This document shows, one piece after another, positions 29,797-38,751 of a stretch of 47,134 nucleotides of DNA (position 1 is its first letter; each line of letters starts with the position of its first letter). The stretch spans positions 1 through 47,134 of the forward strand of contig JADGOH010000059.1 in the NCBI GenBank assembly GCA_017883025.1, written 5' to 3'. Both the position numbers and the translations under genes were made by a program. This stretch comes from Acidimicrobiales bacterium (GTDB taxonomy: Bacteria > Actinomycetota > Acidimicrobiia > Acidimicrobiales > RAAP-2). The notes below the pieces were generated by a model. That model did no database searches and was not told where the DNA came from. It saw only the letters and a program-made list of their open reading frames with translations.

Positions 29797-30237
29797 TCAG
29801 CCGGCCAGGAAGACGCCCAGGCAGAGGGCAACGACCGAGGCCAGGGCACCGATGGCGCCCCAGACGGCCAGGCCGACCTTCGAGGTCGAGCGCTGGTGGA
29901 GGAAGACGGCGACGCCGGCGATCAGCACGACGGTGATCTTGATGCCGAGCACGGCGTTCCAGGCCGACGAGGCGTGCTTGGCGTCCACGGCCTGGATGTT
30001 CCAGAACCCCGTGACGATCAGGACGGCATATGCCGGCCAGAGCAGCCGTCCGAATGCCCGGGCCACCTTCTTCGGGGCGTCGTCGCCCAGCGACCGGATG
30101 GTCGGGAGCAGTCCGGCCACGGTGAACTGCCCGCCCACCCAGACCGTGGCGGCCAGCACGTGGAGGATGATCCGGAACCCGTCGAGCCCGGGAGCGAGGG
30201 TCGGCCCGGCGGAGGCGAGCACGGCAGCGGTGTGCAT
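29797..30237 (-). CDS. CopD-like integral membrane protein
   Basis: Four TM helices, RIILHVLAATVWVGGQFTVAGLLPTIR, KITVVLIAGVAVFLHQRS. Confidence 0.65.
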   Translation of the reverse strand: MHTAAVLASAGPTLAPGLDGFRIILHVLAATVWVGGQFTVAGLLPTIRSLGDDAPKKVARAFGRLLWPAYAVLIVTGFWNIQAVDAKHASSAWNAVLGIKITVVLIAGVAVFLHQRSTSKVGLAVWGAIGALASVVALCLGVFLAG

Positions 30238-30246
30238 GCCGGCCGG

Positions 30247-31008
30247 TTACCTTCCCGTCCAGTTGGGCTCGCGCTTCTCGGCAAAGGCGACGGCGCCCTC
30301 CATGGCGTCGGCCGAGCGCCCGATCTCCCCGAAGACGGCGTCGTTGATGGCCCAGGCCTCCGACTCGGGCAGCTCGCCGGCCTGCTTCATCACCTGCTTC
30401 GACAGGCGGACGGCGAGCGGCGCGTTCTTGGCGATGCGCTCCGCGAGGGCCAGGGCCTCGGTCATCAGCTGGTCGGCGGGCACCACCCGGTTGACCAGGC
30501 CGATCTGCAGGGCGCGCTCGGCGCTGATGGGCTCACCGGTCAGCGCCATCTCCAGTGCGACGGCCCGGGGGATGCGCTTCGGCAGGCGGATGAGCCCGCC
30601 GGCGCCCGCCACCAGGCCACGGGCCACCTCGGGAATCCCGAACTTGGCGTGGTCGGCCGCCACCACCAGGTCACAGCTCAGCACGATCTCGCACCCGCCG
30701 GCCAGGGCCGAGCCGTTGCACGCGGCGATCAGCGCCTTCGGGAAGTCCCGCTTGGTGATGCCACCGAAGCCCTTCTCGGTGATGGGGAACTCGCCGGTGG
30801 CGAAGGCCTTCAGGTCCATGCCCGCCGAGAACGCCTTGTCGCCCGCCGCGGTCAGCACCACGACCCAGACGTCGTCGTCGGCTTCGATCTCGTCGAGGGC
30901 GCTCGACAGCGCGGTGGCGGTGGCCAGGTTGATGGCGTTGCGCGCCTCGGGACGGTTGATCGTGAGGATCTCGATGTGACCTTGGCGATCGCGGAGCAGT
31001 TCGGACAT
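30247..31008 (-). CDS. Enoyl-CoA hydratase (crotonase family)
   Basis: NRPEARNAINLATA, ACNGSALAGGCEIVLSCDLVVAADHAKFGIPEVARGLVAGAGGLIRLPKRI. Confidence 0.93.
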   Translation of the reverse strand: MSELLRDRQGHIEILTINRPEARNAINLATATALSSALDEIEADDDVWVVVLTAAGDKAFSAGMDLKAFATGEFPITEKGFGGITKRDFPKALIAACNGSALAGGCEIVLSCDLVVAADHAKFGIPEVARGLVAGAGGLIRLPKRIPRAVALEMALTGEPISAERALQIGLVNRVVPADQLMTEALALAERIAKNAPLAVRLSKQVMKQAGELPESEAWAINDAVFGEIGRSADAMEGAVAFAEKREPNWTGR

Positions 31009-31031
31009 GGTGGTCTCCCAGGCAAGAGGTA

Positions 31032-32567
31032 TCAGCGTTCCGCCAGACGGTAGCGCGGCTCGCCGGCCTGGACGACCACGGAGCCGCCGACGAGGCCGGG
31101 GACGTCGAGATCGCCCATGGCGGCGACGACCGAGTCGTCCGCCGGGGCGAGGGCCATCTGGCGCCCGTCGGCCAGCCTGGCCACGAGCAGCGCGCCGGCC
31201 GCCGCCCCGTCGTTGTCACGCCACAGGGTGGCCGCCACGACGGTGGCCGACTCGGGGGCGTCGAGCACGTCGGCCACTTCGACGGCGCTGGCGTCGATGG
31301 CGGCCTGGGCGCCGGCGGTGTCCCCGCGGTGGAACCCGGCCGGTGGCGGGGTGGAGCCGTAGACGCCGAGGGCGTGCTTGGTGACGAACCAGCCGAGCCC
31401 GGTGGCGAGGCCGAGCCGCGTGGCCCCGCCGCCGTCCTCGCGCAGCAGGTCGGTGAGGGTGGCGATCCCGTGGGTCGTGTAGTTGTTGCCAGGCCCCCCG
31501 AAGTACGGGAGGCCCCCGGTAACGGTCAGTCCCCGGGCGTCGTCGGTGGCGATGCCCAGGGCGGCGGTCGCCAGTTGCACGGCGGACGGGAAACACGAGT
31601 AGATGTCCATCCGGTCGATGTCGTCGATCCCGACCGTGCGCCCGGCGGCTGCCGATGCCGACGCGAACAGGGCGCGGCCGGCCGCCGCGATGGCGGGGGA
31701 GCGACCTGGGTCGGGACGTTGGGACACGAACCGGACGTCGACGGCCTCGGCGCCCGACCACACGAACACGGCCCGGTCGGCCACGCCGGCCCGTCGCGCC
31801 TCGGCCAGCGAGCACACGACGAGGGCCGCGGACTGGTCGGAGCCGAGGAAGGCGGTCATGCGCTTCGTGTAGGGCTCGCAGACGATCCGGTTGTCGGGGG
31901 AGGGGGTGGCGATCTCCGACGCGGTGCGCTCCTCGGGGAACCACGCGTACCGGTGGGCCGCCGCCACCCTGGTGAACGGAGCCATGAGTTCGCCGAGGAC
32001 GGCCCGGTGCGCGGCGGCGTCGTGGCCGGCACGTGACGCCAGCACGCTCTCGAACAGCGGGTACACGTGCACGGGGGCGAGCATGGCGACGGCCAGCTCC
32101 GCCGGTCCGAACCCGGGAGCATCGTCGCCCACGACGGGGTCGGGCGCGAGCTCGCCCCGGCCCTCGTCGCGAGGCAGCCCCTGGGCCCGGCGGGACCGGG
32201 ACGACCGGATGGCTTCGGCCCCGGCGATCAGTGTGACCGATCGTTCGCCGCCGGCGATGGCGGAGGCCGCCCGGTTGACGAGCCACTGGGGCGTGTTGCC
32301 CCCGACGGTGGTCACCTCCCGTCGGACGTCGGGCCCGAGGCCCAGCGCCTCGGCCAGTTCGGTTGCCGGGGCCGGCCCCGCCTTGGTCATGATGTCCACG
32401 ACGGTGACCCGGTCGATCCGGTCGCGCAGGCGTGGCACGTCGGCCAGCGCCGCCTCGCACGCCCGGGCCATGAGGTCGACCGGGTTCACCAGCGCCTCGC
32501 GCTCGAGGGCCTGGCCCGACGCGATGACGACGGGGAGGCATTCGGGGTCGGTCGGCGACTGCGGCAT
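31032..32567 (-). CDS. Thiolase-like / acetyl-CoA acetyltransferase family protein lacking the canonical nucleophilic Cys motif
   Basis: Thiolase-like fold cues: EVTTVGGNTPQWLVNRAASAIAGGE, GLTVTGGLPYFGGPGNNYTTHGIATL; internal start MPQSPTDPECLPVVIASG preferred. Confidence 0.75.
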   Translation of the reverse strand: MPQSPTDPECLPVVIASGQALEREALVNPVDLMARACEAALADVPRLRDRIDRVTVVDIMTKAGPAPATELAEALGLGPDVRREVTTVGGNTPQWLVNRAASAIAGGERSVTLIAGAEAIRSSRSRRAQGLPRDEGRGELAPDPVVGDDAPGFGPAELAVAMLAPVHVYPLFESVLASRAGHDAAAHRAVLGELMAPFTRVAAAHRYAWFPEERTASEIATPSPDNRIVCEPYTKRMTAFLGSDQSAALVVCSLAEARRAGVADRAVFVWSGAEAVDVRFVSQRPDPGRSPAIAAAGRALFASASAAAGRTVGIDDIDRMDIYSCFPSAVQLATAALGIATDDARGLTVTGGLPYFGGPGNNYTTHGIATLTDLLREDGGGATRLGLATGLGWFVTKHALGVYGSTPPPAGFHRGDTAGAQAAIDASAVEVADVLDAPESATVVAATLWRDNDGAAAGALLVARLADGRQMALAPADDSVVAAMGDLDVPGLVGGSVVVQAGEPRYRLAER

Positions 32568-32587
32568 CGGTGGCGTCCTCGGGGTGT

Positions 32588-32633
32588 CGGGTGCGGGCGG
32601 GTCGTGTGGCCGGGTGCGGGCGGGTCGTGTGGC
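32588..32633. repeat. Perfect 2 x 23-bp tandem repeat
   Basis: CGGGTGCGGGCGGGTCGTGTGGC at 32588-32610 and 32611-32633, identical. Confidence 0.9.
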
Positions 32634-32761
32634 TGGACGGTCGGATGGGACCGGTGGCCGTACGGGGCGGCAAGCTACCATCGCCACCCTGGGGAGGCCC
32701 CTCGGCGGGCGGCCCGACACGAGGAAGTGGGCGCGACGTGGCGACACGGGAGGAGTCAGCA

Positions 32762-34231
32762 GTGGTGGGCCGCACGCCGTCGTCGGCGGGCGCCGGACTC
32801 GTGCCCCCCGGTTTCCTGCTGGGCGTGGCCACCGCCGGATTCCAGGTCGAGGGCGGGTTCAACGGCCCCGACCAGCCGGCCAACAACTGGCTGGCCTGGG
32901 AGCAGGTGGGCCGGGTGACCCCGTCGGGCGACGCCGTGGGATTCTGGGATCGGCCCGGGGAGGCCCTCGACCGGGCCGCCGCCATCGGGTGCGACAGCTT
33001 CCGCCTGAGCGTGGAGTGGGCCAGGGTGATGCCCGAGCGCGGGGTCGTCGACCGGACCGCACTCGACCGCTACCGCTCGATCGTCGACGGCTGCGTCGAG
33101 CGCGGGCTCACCCCCCTGGTCACCCTCCACCACTTCACCCACCCGGCGTGGCTGGGCGAGGACCTCTGGCTCCGGCCGGACGCGCCGGCGCGGTTCGCGG
33201 CCTACGCCCGCGCCGTGGTCCCCGCCCTGGTCCCGGCGGCACGGCACTGGGTGACGATCAACGAGGTCAACGTCCTGGCGCTCATGACCTACGTCCTCGG
33301 TGCCTTCCCCCCGGGCCGCACCGCCGGGTTGGCCGACGCCGCCCTGGCACTCGACAACCTGCTGGCCGCTCACGTCTTCGCCTACGACGCCATCCACGCC
33401 GGGCGGCCCGACGCCGTGGTCACCACCAACAACGCGTCCGTCACCGTCTACGAGTACGACCGGCTCCTGGTCGACCTGCTGCTCGCCCGGAACCACGGCG
33501 TCGAGCGCAGGGACCTCGACGCCTGGGTGACCGACCGGCGCCGGCGCCACTACGCCCTGCTGCCCACACCCGGCGTGGGCGAGGACCTGCTGCGCCGGGC
33601 CGCCGCCCGGCTCGCCCCCTACGGGTCGACCGGCCGACCGCGGCCGACGCCGCAGCGCGTGCTCGCCGCCCTCGAGGCCAGTCCCCACGAGCGCCCGCTC
33701 GACGTGCTGGGCATCGACTACTACGACCCGCAGGCGGCCCGGCATTTCCGTGTGCCCGGGCACCGGACCGCCGGCGGCCGTTCGTCGGCCCCGGCCAGGG
33801 AACTGTGGGACGACCCGCCGGACCCGGGCGGGCTGGCCCGGTGGCTCGGAGTCCAGCACGAACTCGCGCCCGGACTGCCCCTGTGGGTGGTGGAGAACGG
33901 GCTGTGCAATCGGGTGCGCAACGGGCGTTCCTTCGGACGCCTCGACGGCTGGGACCGCCCCCGCTACCTTCGCGAGAACCTGGCCGCCGTGGTGTCGGCG
34001 GTGGACGCCGGCGTACCCGTCGAGGGCTATTGGCACTGGTCGCTGGTCGACAACTACGAGTGGGGCTCCTACGAGCCGCGCTTCGGCCTCCACGGCGTCG
34101 ACCGCGACCGCGGCCCCGACGGCGGGACGTGGCTCGACACCGACGCCATGGGCCGTGACGCGGCCGGCGAGTACCGCAGGCTCATCGCCGGGCTGCGCTC
34201 CGGTGACCGGTCGGTCCTCGACGCCGGCTGA
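32762..34231 (+). CDS. Family 1 glycoside hydrolase (beta-glucosidase-like)
   Basis: FLLGVATAGFQVEGG, FRLSVEWARVMPE, HHFTHPAWL, VTINEVN (acid/base Glu), WVVENGLCN (nucleophile Glu), GYWHWSLVDNYEWGSYEPRFGLHGVD. Start uncertain (GTG 32738 also possible). Confidence 0.88.
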   Translation: MVGRTPSSAGAGLVPPGFLLGVATAGFQVEGGFNGPDQPANNWLAWEQVGRVTPSGDAVGFWDRPGEALDRAAAIGCDSFRLSVEWARVMPERGVVDRTALDRYRSIVDGCVERGLTPLVTLHHFTHPAWLGEDLWLRPDAPARFAAYARAVVPALVPAARHWVTINEVNVLALMTYVLGAFPPGRTAGLADAALALDNLLAAHVFAYDAIHAGRPDAVVTTNNASVTVYEYDRLLVDLLLARNHGVERRDLDAWVTDRRRRHYALLPTPGVGEDLLRRAAARLAPYGSTGRPRPTPQRVLAALEASPHERPLDVLGIDYYDPQAARHFRVPGHRTAGGRSSAPARELWDDPPDPGGLARWLGVQHELAPGLPLWVVENGLCNRVRNGRSFGRLDGWDRPRYLRENLAAVVSAVDAGVPVEGYWHWSLVDNYEWGSYEPRFGLHGVDRDRGPDGGTWLDTDAMGRDAAGEYRRLIAGLRSGDRSVLDAG

Positions 34232-34240
34232 ACGCGCCGG

Positions 34241-35212
34241 TCAGCGCCCGGCGAACCGGGACATGCCGGCGATCACGCCCTCTGCCTCGGCCACGATGCG
34301 GCGCACGAGGTCGCCCGCCGGCTCCAGCGTGTCGATGGCGCCCACTCCCTGGCCGGTCGGGTAGCCCTCCGTGGCCGGGTCCACGCCCGGCGTCTCGGCG
34401 CCGCCGCCGAGGTGCCACGCCCCGTCCCGCATCGACCGGCCGAGCTGTCCCGGGAACGGCTGCAGCTCTGCCGGGTGGTCCTCGAAGAACTGGGTGTACT
34501 CGTTGCGCAGGACCCGCATGGTCTTGCCGGAGAACGCCCGGCTGATCGTGGTCGAGTCCTCCCGGGCGGCCAGCAGTGCGTCCTTGTAGCCGGTCACGCT
34601 GCGGGCCTCGGGTGTGGCGATGAACCGGGTGCCCATCCACACGCCGTCGGCGCCGAGGGCGAGGGCTGCGGCCAGGCCCCGGCCGTCCACGATCCCGCCG
34701 GCCGCAACCACCGGGATGGCGTCGCCGACCGCGTCGACGATCTGCGGCACCAGCGGCATGGTGGCGACGAGGCCGGTGTGCCCGCCGGCCTCGGTGCCCT
34801 GGGCGACGACCATGTCGCATCCGGCATCGAGCGCCCGCCGGGCGTGGTCGACCTTGCCGCACATGTTCACGACCAGCACGCCGTGGGCGTGACAGAGCTC
34901 GACGACCTCGCCCGGCACGCCCAGGCCGGCCACGAACACCGTCGCCCCGCCCTCGATGATCTGCTCGACCTGGGCGACCATCGAGCCGGGCATGGCGGTG
35001 AGCAGATCGACGCCGAATGGCTTGGACGTGGCGCTCCGAACGGTGGCGATCTCGTCGACCATCCGCCGCTCGTTCATGGTCGAGGCGCCGAGGCAGCCGA
35101 AGCCGCCCGCCTCGGACACGGCGGTCACCAGGGTCGAGTACGAGACACCGCCCATGCCGGCGAGCATGACCGGGTGTTCGACGCCCAGCAGTTCGGTGAG
35201 TCTCGTCTCCAC
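34241..35212 (-). CDS. NAD(P)H-dependent flavin oxidoreductase / nitronate monooxygenase family
   Basis: HPVMLAGMGGVSYSTLVTAVSEAGGFG, AQGTEAGGHTG, VAAGGIVDGRGLAAALALGADGVWMGTRF; GAGGAGG SD before GTG at 35212. Confidence 0.88.
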   Translation of the reverse strand: METRLTELLGVEHPVMLAGMGGVSYSTLVTAVSEAGGFGCLGASTMNERRMVDEIATVRSATSKPFGVDLLTAMPGSMVAQVEQIIEGGATVFVAGLGVPGEVVELCHAHGVLVVNMCGKVDHARRALDAGCDMVVAQGTEAGGHTGLVATMPLVPQIVDAVGDAIPVVAAGGIVDGRGLAAALALGADGVWMGTRFIATPEARSVTGYKDALLAAREDSTTISRAFSGKTMRVLRNEYTQFFEDHPAELQPFPGQLGRSMRDGAWHLGGGAETPGVDPATEGYPTGQGVGAIDTLEPAGDLVRRIVAEAEGVIAGMSRFAGR

Positions 35213-35307
35213 GGCGGCCTCCTCGGGGTCGGGTCCGGGCGTCCGCACCCTAGCGGCGCTCCGAGGCGACCGGCGGCTGCGTGGGTTGGACCGGGCGGGC
35301 GGGGCGG

Positions 35308-35544
35308 CTACACGAGGTAGGGGCAGTGGCGGCAGCCCTGGTGGCAGCAGGCGCCCCGTCCGGCCAGGTAGTCCGAGGTCATGACCAGGTAGCCGGTCGC
35401 AGGGTCGACGTAGCCGGTGGCCCCCGAAGCACGGGCAGCGCGGTGGGCGTCCAGGATCGCGGCGCGCATCGGGTGGTCGGGCGCGAGCCGGGTGGGGTGT
35501 GGCTCGTCCGGTCCCCGGTCGGCGAGGGGCTCGCGCCCCGTCAT
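35308..35544 (-). CDS. DUF5522 family small Cys-rich protein
   Basis: LAPDHPMRAAILDAHRAARASGATGYVDPATGYLVMTSDYLAGRGACCHQGCRHCPYLV. Confidence 0.75.
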   Translation of the reverse strand: MTGREPLADRGPDEPHPTRLAPDHPMRAAILDAHRAARASGATGYVDPATGYLVMTSDYLAGRGACCHQGCRHCPYLV

Positions 35545-35569
35545 CGGCCGCGGCGCCGGTCCGTGCGGG

Positions 35570-37240
35570 TCACCCGGCGTGGGAGGCGGTCGCCGGCGGT
35601 GACCCGTCGGCGACCCCGGCCCCGTCAACCGGTGCGACCTCGGTGTCTCCAGCGGTGGGGCGGCCACCTCCGGGTCCCGTGGCGTCCCCGGCCGGCTTCC
35701 AGTCGCCGTCGCCGATGCTCGGTACGAAGTCCTTCTGCCGCACCAGGAACAGGCAGCCGACGGCGCCCACGAAGGCCACGACGGCGGCGATCCCCATCAG
35801 GTGGTCGAAGGTCGACACGAAGCCGGCCTGGTAGGCGCTGAACAAGGCGTGCCGCCCCGCCTCGACCGGGATGGCGGCCACCGCCTGGCGTATGCCACCG
35901 GAGGACAGGGCCTGCCCGAGGTGGCTGCCGCCGTGGGCGAGGACGCCGGTGCCGACCGGCGTCGACTGGAGCGACGTCACCACCGCCGGTTTGATCTGGT
36001 GGACGAACACCGCGCCCAGGCCGGCGATGCCGGTGGCGATCCCGACCTGGCGGAACGTACTGGCCGCGCCGGTGGCCATGCCGCTGCGCTCGGGGGGCAC
36101 GACCGACACCGAGGCCGAGGCCAGCACCGGGTTGGTGATGCCGATCCCGATCCCGCCGATCAGGAATCCCGGCAGCAGGACCAGCCACGTCGATGTCGCC
36201 TGGACGTGGGACATCAGCTCGCAGCTGAACGAGACGAGCGCGAGGCCCAGCCCCATCATGAACCGCGCCTGGACCCGCACGGTGAGCTTGCCTGCGATCG
36301 GTGCCGCGAAGAAGGCGAGCATGGTCAGCGGCAGGAAGCGCAGGCCGGCCTGGAACGGCGAGTAGCCGAGGACCGTCTGCATGTAGAGGGTGAGGTAGAG
36401 GAACATGGCGAAGATCGAAGCCGACAGGGTGAACGACCCGAGCGCAACGCCGACCATCGCCGGGCGCCGGAACAGCCCGAGGTCGAGCATCGGGTCGGAC
36501 TGGCGCCACTCGCCGGCCAGGAAGACGGCCATCAGGACGGCCGACCCGATCAGCATCGACACGATGTACGTGCTGCCCCAGCCCTTGGCGTTGCCCTGGA
36601 CGAGGGCGTAGACGAGCAGGAACAGCGACGCGGTGAAGGAGACGAAGCCGAGCCAGTCGATCCGGCGCCCGGTCGAGAACTTGGCGTTGTCCACCTTGGC
36701 CAGGGTGATCAGCACGGCGACCACGCCGATCGGGATGTTGATGAAGAAGATCCACCGCCAGCCGATGCCGCTGGTGATGGCCCCGCCGACGAGTGGGCCG
36801 ATGGCCACGGCGCCGCCCACGACGGCGCCGTACACGCCGATCGCCGTGCCCCGCTCCTTGCCCGAGAACGCCTGGGCGATGAGTGCGAGCGACGTGGCGA
36901 ACATGATCGCCCCGCCGACGCCCTGTGCGGCACGCGACAGGTTGAGCATGAGCGGGGTGGTGGCCAGCCCACAGGTGAGGGAGGCGAGGGAGAACAGGAC
37001 CAGGCCGATGGCGAACATGCCGCGGCGGCCGTACATGTCGCCGAGCACACCGGCGGTGAGAAGGAACGCGGCGAGCGTCAGGGCGTAGGCGTCCACCACC
37101 CACTGGAGGTCGGCGAAGGACGAGTGGAGGGCGACCTGGATGTCCGGCAGCGCCACGTTCACGACGGTGATGTCGAGCAGCAGCATGAACGTCCCGCAGC
37201 AGACGGCGATCAGGGTCCACCACTTGCGCTCCACGGTCAC
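35570..37240 (-). CDS. MFS transporter, DHA2/EmrB-QacA-like drug efflux family
   Basis: LLDITVVNVALPDIQ, DAYALTLAAFLLTAGVLGDMYGRR, WRWIFFINIPIG; 14-TM-like hydropathy. Confidence 0.9.
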   Translation of the reverse strand: MTVERKWWTLIAVCCGTFMLLLDITVVNVALPDIQVALHSSFADLQWVVDAYALTLAAFLLTAGVLGDMYGRRGMFAIGLVLFSLASLTCGLATTPLMLNLSRAAQGVGGAIMFATSLALIAQAFSGKERGTAIGVYGAVVGGAVAIGPLVGGAITSGIGWRWIFFINIPIGVVAVLITLAKVDNAKFSTGRRIDWLGFVSFTASLFLLVYALVQGNAKGWGSTYIVSMLIGSAVLMAVFLAGEWRQSDPMLDLGLFRRPAMVGVALGSFTLSASIFAMFLYLTLYMQTVLGYSPFQAGLRFLPLTMLAFFAAPIAGKLTVRVQARFMMGLGLALVSFSCELMSHVQATSTWLVLLPGFLIGGIGIGITNPVLASASVSVVPPERSGMATGAASTFRQVGIATGIAGLGAVFVHQIKPAVVTSLQSTPVGTGVLAHGGSHLGQALSSGGIRQAVAAIPVEAGRHALFSAYQAGFVSTFDHLMGIAAVVAFVGAVGCLFLVRQKDFVPSIGDGDWKPAGDATGPGGGRPTAGDTEVAPVDGAGVADGSPPATASHAG

Positions 37241-37396
37241 TCCCCAGTCCAGTCCGCCACCTGCCTCAACCCGACCGGCGCGCCGTCGCCGACCGCTGTC
37301 GGAGCATGTATAGACCACCGCGTCCGGGACCGGCAACGGAGCACGGCGCCCGCCGCCGGATCTCCCACCGGGGTCGGCGCGGCCGGAGTCGCCGGC

Positions 37397-38689
37397 TCAG
37401 ACCGTGCCGTAGGTGGTGCCGCGGTCCGCCGCCCGAGCGCCGGTGCGGGCGAGTTCGGCGGTGGCGGCCGCCAGGTCGGCGCACAGGTCCTCGACGACGG
37501 CGGCGTGGCCGGCGTGCACCGTGGCGTGCAGGCTGTCCGGCGGGGTCTGGCGGTCGAAGAACCATCCGCCCCGCTCGGCCAGGGCGTCGCCGAGGGCGAA
37601 GGTGTCCACCCCGCCCGGCCCGTCGGTGCCCCCGAAGGCGAATACCGTGGCGTCGGGCACTCCCCGCAGCCCGATCCCGGGGGTGGCCTCGATGCAGGCC
37701 CGCAGGACGGAGGCGGCACGGTGGGCGTCGGCCGCGAGTCGGAGGTAGCCGTCCGCGCCGAGGTGGTGCAGGACGGCCCACCCGGCGGCGATCGGCCCGC
37801 CCGGGCGGGTTCCGGCCATCGACGGCGACCCGTACAGGCCGCCCAGCCAGTCGGTGGTCACGAAGGGCTGGAAGCGGGCCAGCTCCTTGTCGCCGTAGAG
37901 GATGACCGACACCCCCTTGGACGCGTAGCCGTACTTGTGCAGGTCGGCGCTGATCGACGTGACGCCCGGAACCGACAGGTCCCATGGCTTGGTGACGTGG
38001 CCCAGGGTGCCGAGGAACGGCAGGATGAACCCGCCGAGGCAGGCGTCGACATGGCAGAGGACGCCCCGCTCGGCGGCCAGGGCGCCGAGTTCCGGGATCG
38101 GGTCGATGACGCCCTGGGGGTACGACGGGGCCGAGCCGACGACCAGGACGGTCCGGTCGTCGACGGCGTCGGCCATGGCGTCCACGTCGGCGCTGCCGTC
38201 CGGGCGCACGGGCACCCGCCGCGACTCGACGTCGAAGTAGTGGGACGCCTTGGCGAAGGCGGCGTGGGCGCTGGTGGCGAGCACCATGTTCGGGTGGTCG
38301 ACGCCCCGCTCGGCGCGGCCCCAGTCGCGGGCCGTCTTGGTGGCCTGGAGCAGCGACTCCGTTCCTCCCGACGTGAGGTAGCCGCGGACCCCCGAGCTGC
38401 CGCCCGGTCGCCGGTCGCCTCCGAGCAGCCCGGTGGTGATGGTGACGATGTCGTGTTGCATCCACCCCAGGCTCGGGAAGGCCATCGTGTTGAGGGCGTT
38501 CTCCGCCGCATACCGGGCCGCCGCCCGGGTCAGGAGGTCGCGGACGTCGTCGCCGGCGTCGTAGACGAGGCTGAACACCCTGCCGCCCCGCCAGTCCCGG
38601 TCGTCGGCGGCGAACTCGTCGAGGCGGGCCAGGACGGCCGCCGCGTCCATGCCGTGGGCGGGGATCCGGTTGTCGGCGAATTCGGCCAT
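37397..38689 (-). CDS. PLP-dependent decarboxylase/lyase (sphingosine-1-phosphate lyase / glutamate decarboxylase-like)
   Basis: YLTSGGTESLLQATKTARDW, HVDACLGGFILPF, SISADLHKYGYASKGVSVILY (PLP Lys). Confidence 0.85.
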   Translation of the reverse strand: MAEFADNRIPAHGMDAAAVLARLDEFAADDRDWRGGRVFSLVYDAGDDVRDLLTRAAARYAAENALNTMAFPSLGWMQHDIVTITTGLLGGDRRPGGSSGVRGYLTSGGTESLLQATKTARDWGRAERGVDHPNMVLATSAHAAFAKASHYFDVESRRVPVRPDGSADVDAMADAVDDRTVLVVGSAPSYPQGVIDPIPELGALAAERGVLCHVDACLGGFILPFLGTLGHVTKPWDLSVPGVTSISADLHKYGYASKGVSVILYGDKELARFQPFVTTDWLGGLYGSPSMAGTRPGGPIAAGWAVLHHLGADGYLRLAADAHRAASVLRACIEATPGIGLRGVPDATVFAFGGTDGPGGVDTFALGDALAERGGWFFDRQTPPDSLHATVHAGHAAVVEDLCADLAAATAELARTGARAADRGTTYGTV

Positions 38690-38695
38690 GGGGCG

Positions 38696-38701
38696 AGCCT
38701 A
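38696..38701 (-). promoter_or_regulatory. Putative -10 box TAGGCT, leaderless promoter
   Basis: 6 nt upstream of ATG at 38689. Confidence 0.5.
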
Positions 38702-38751
38702 CGACCCGGGCGCCGACCCGTCCCGGGGCGTCGCCGCCGACCGGGGCCGGG

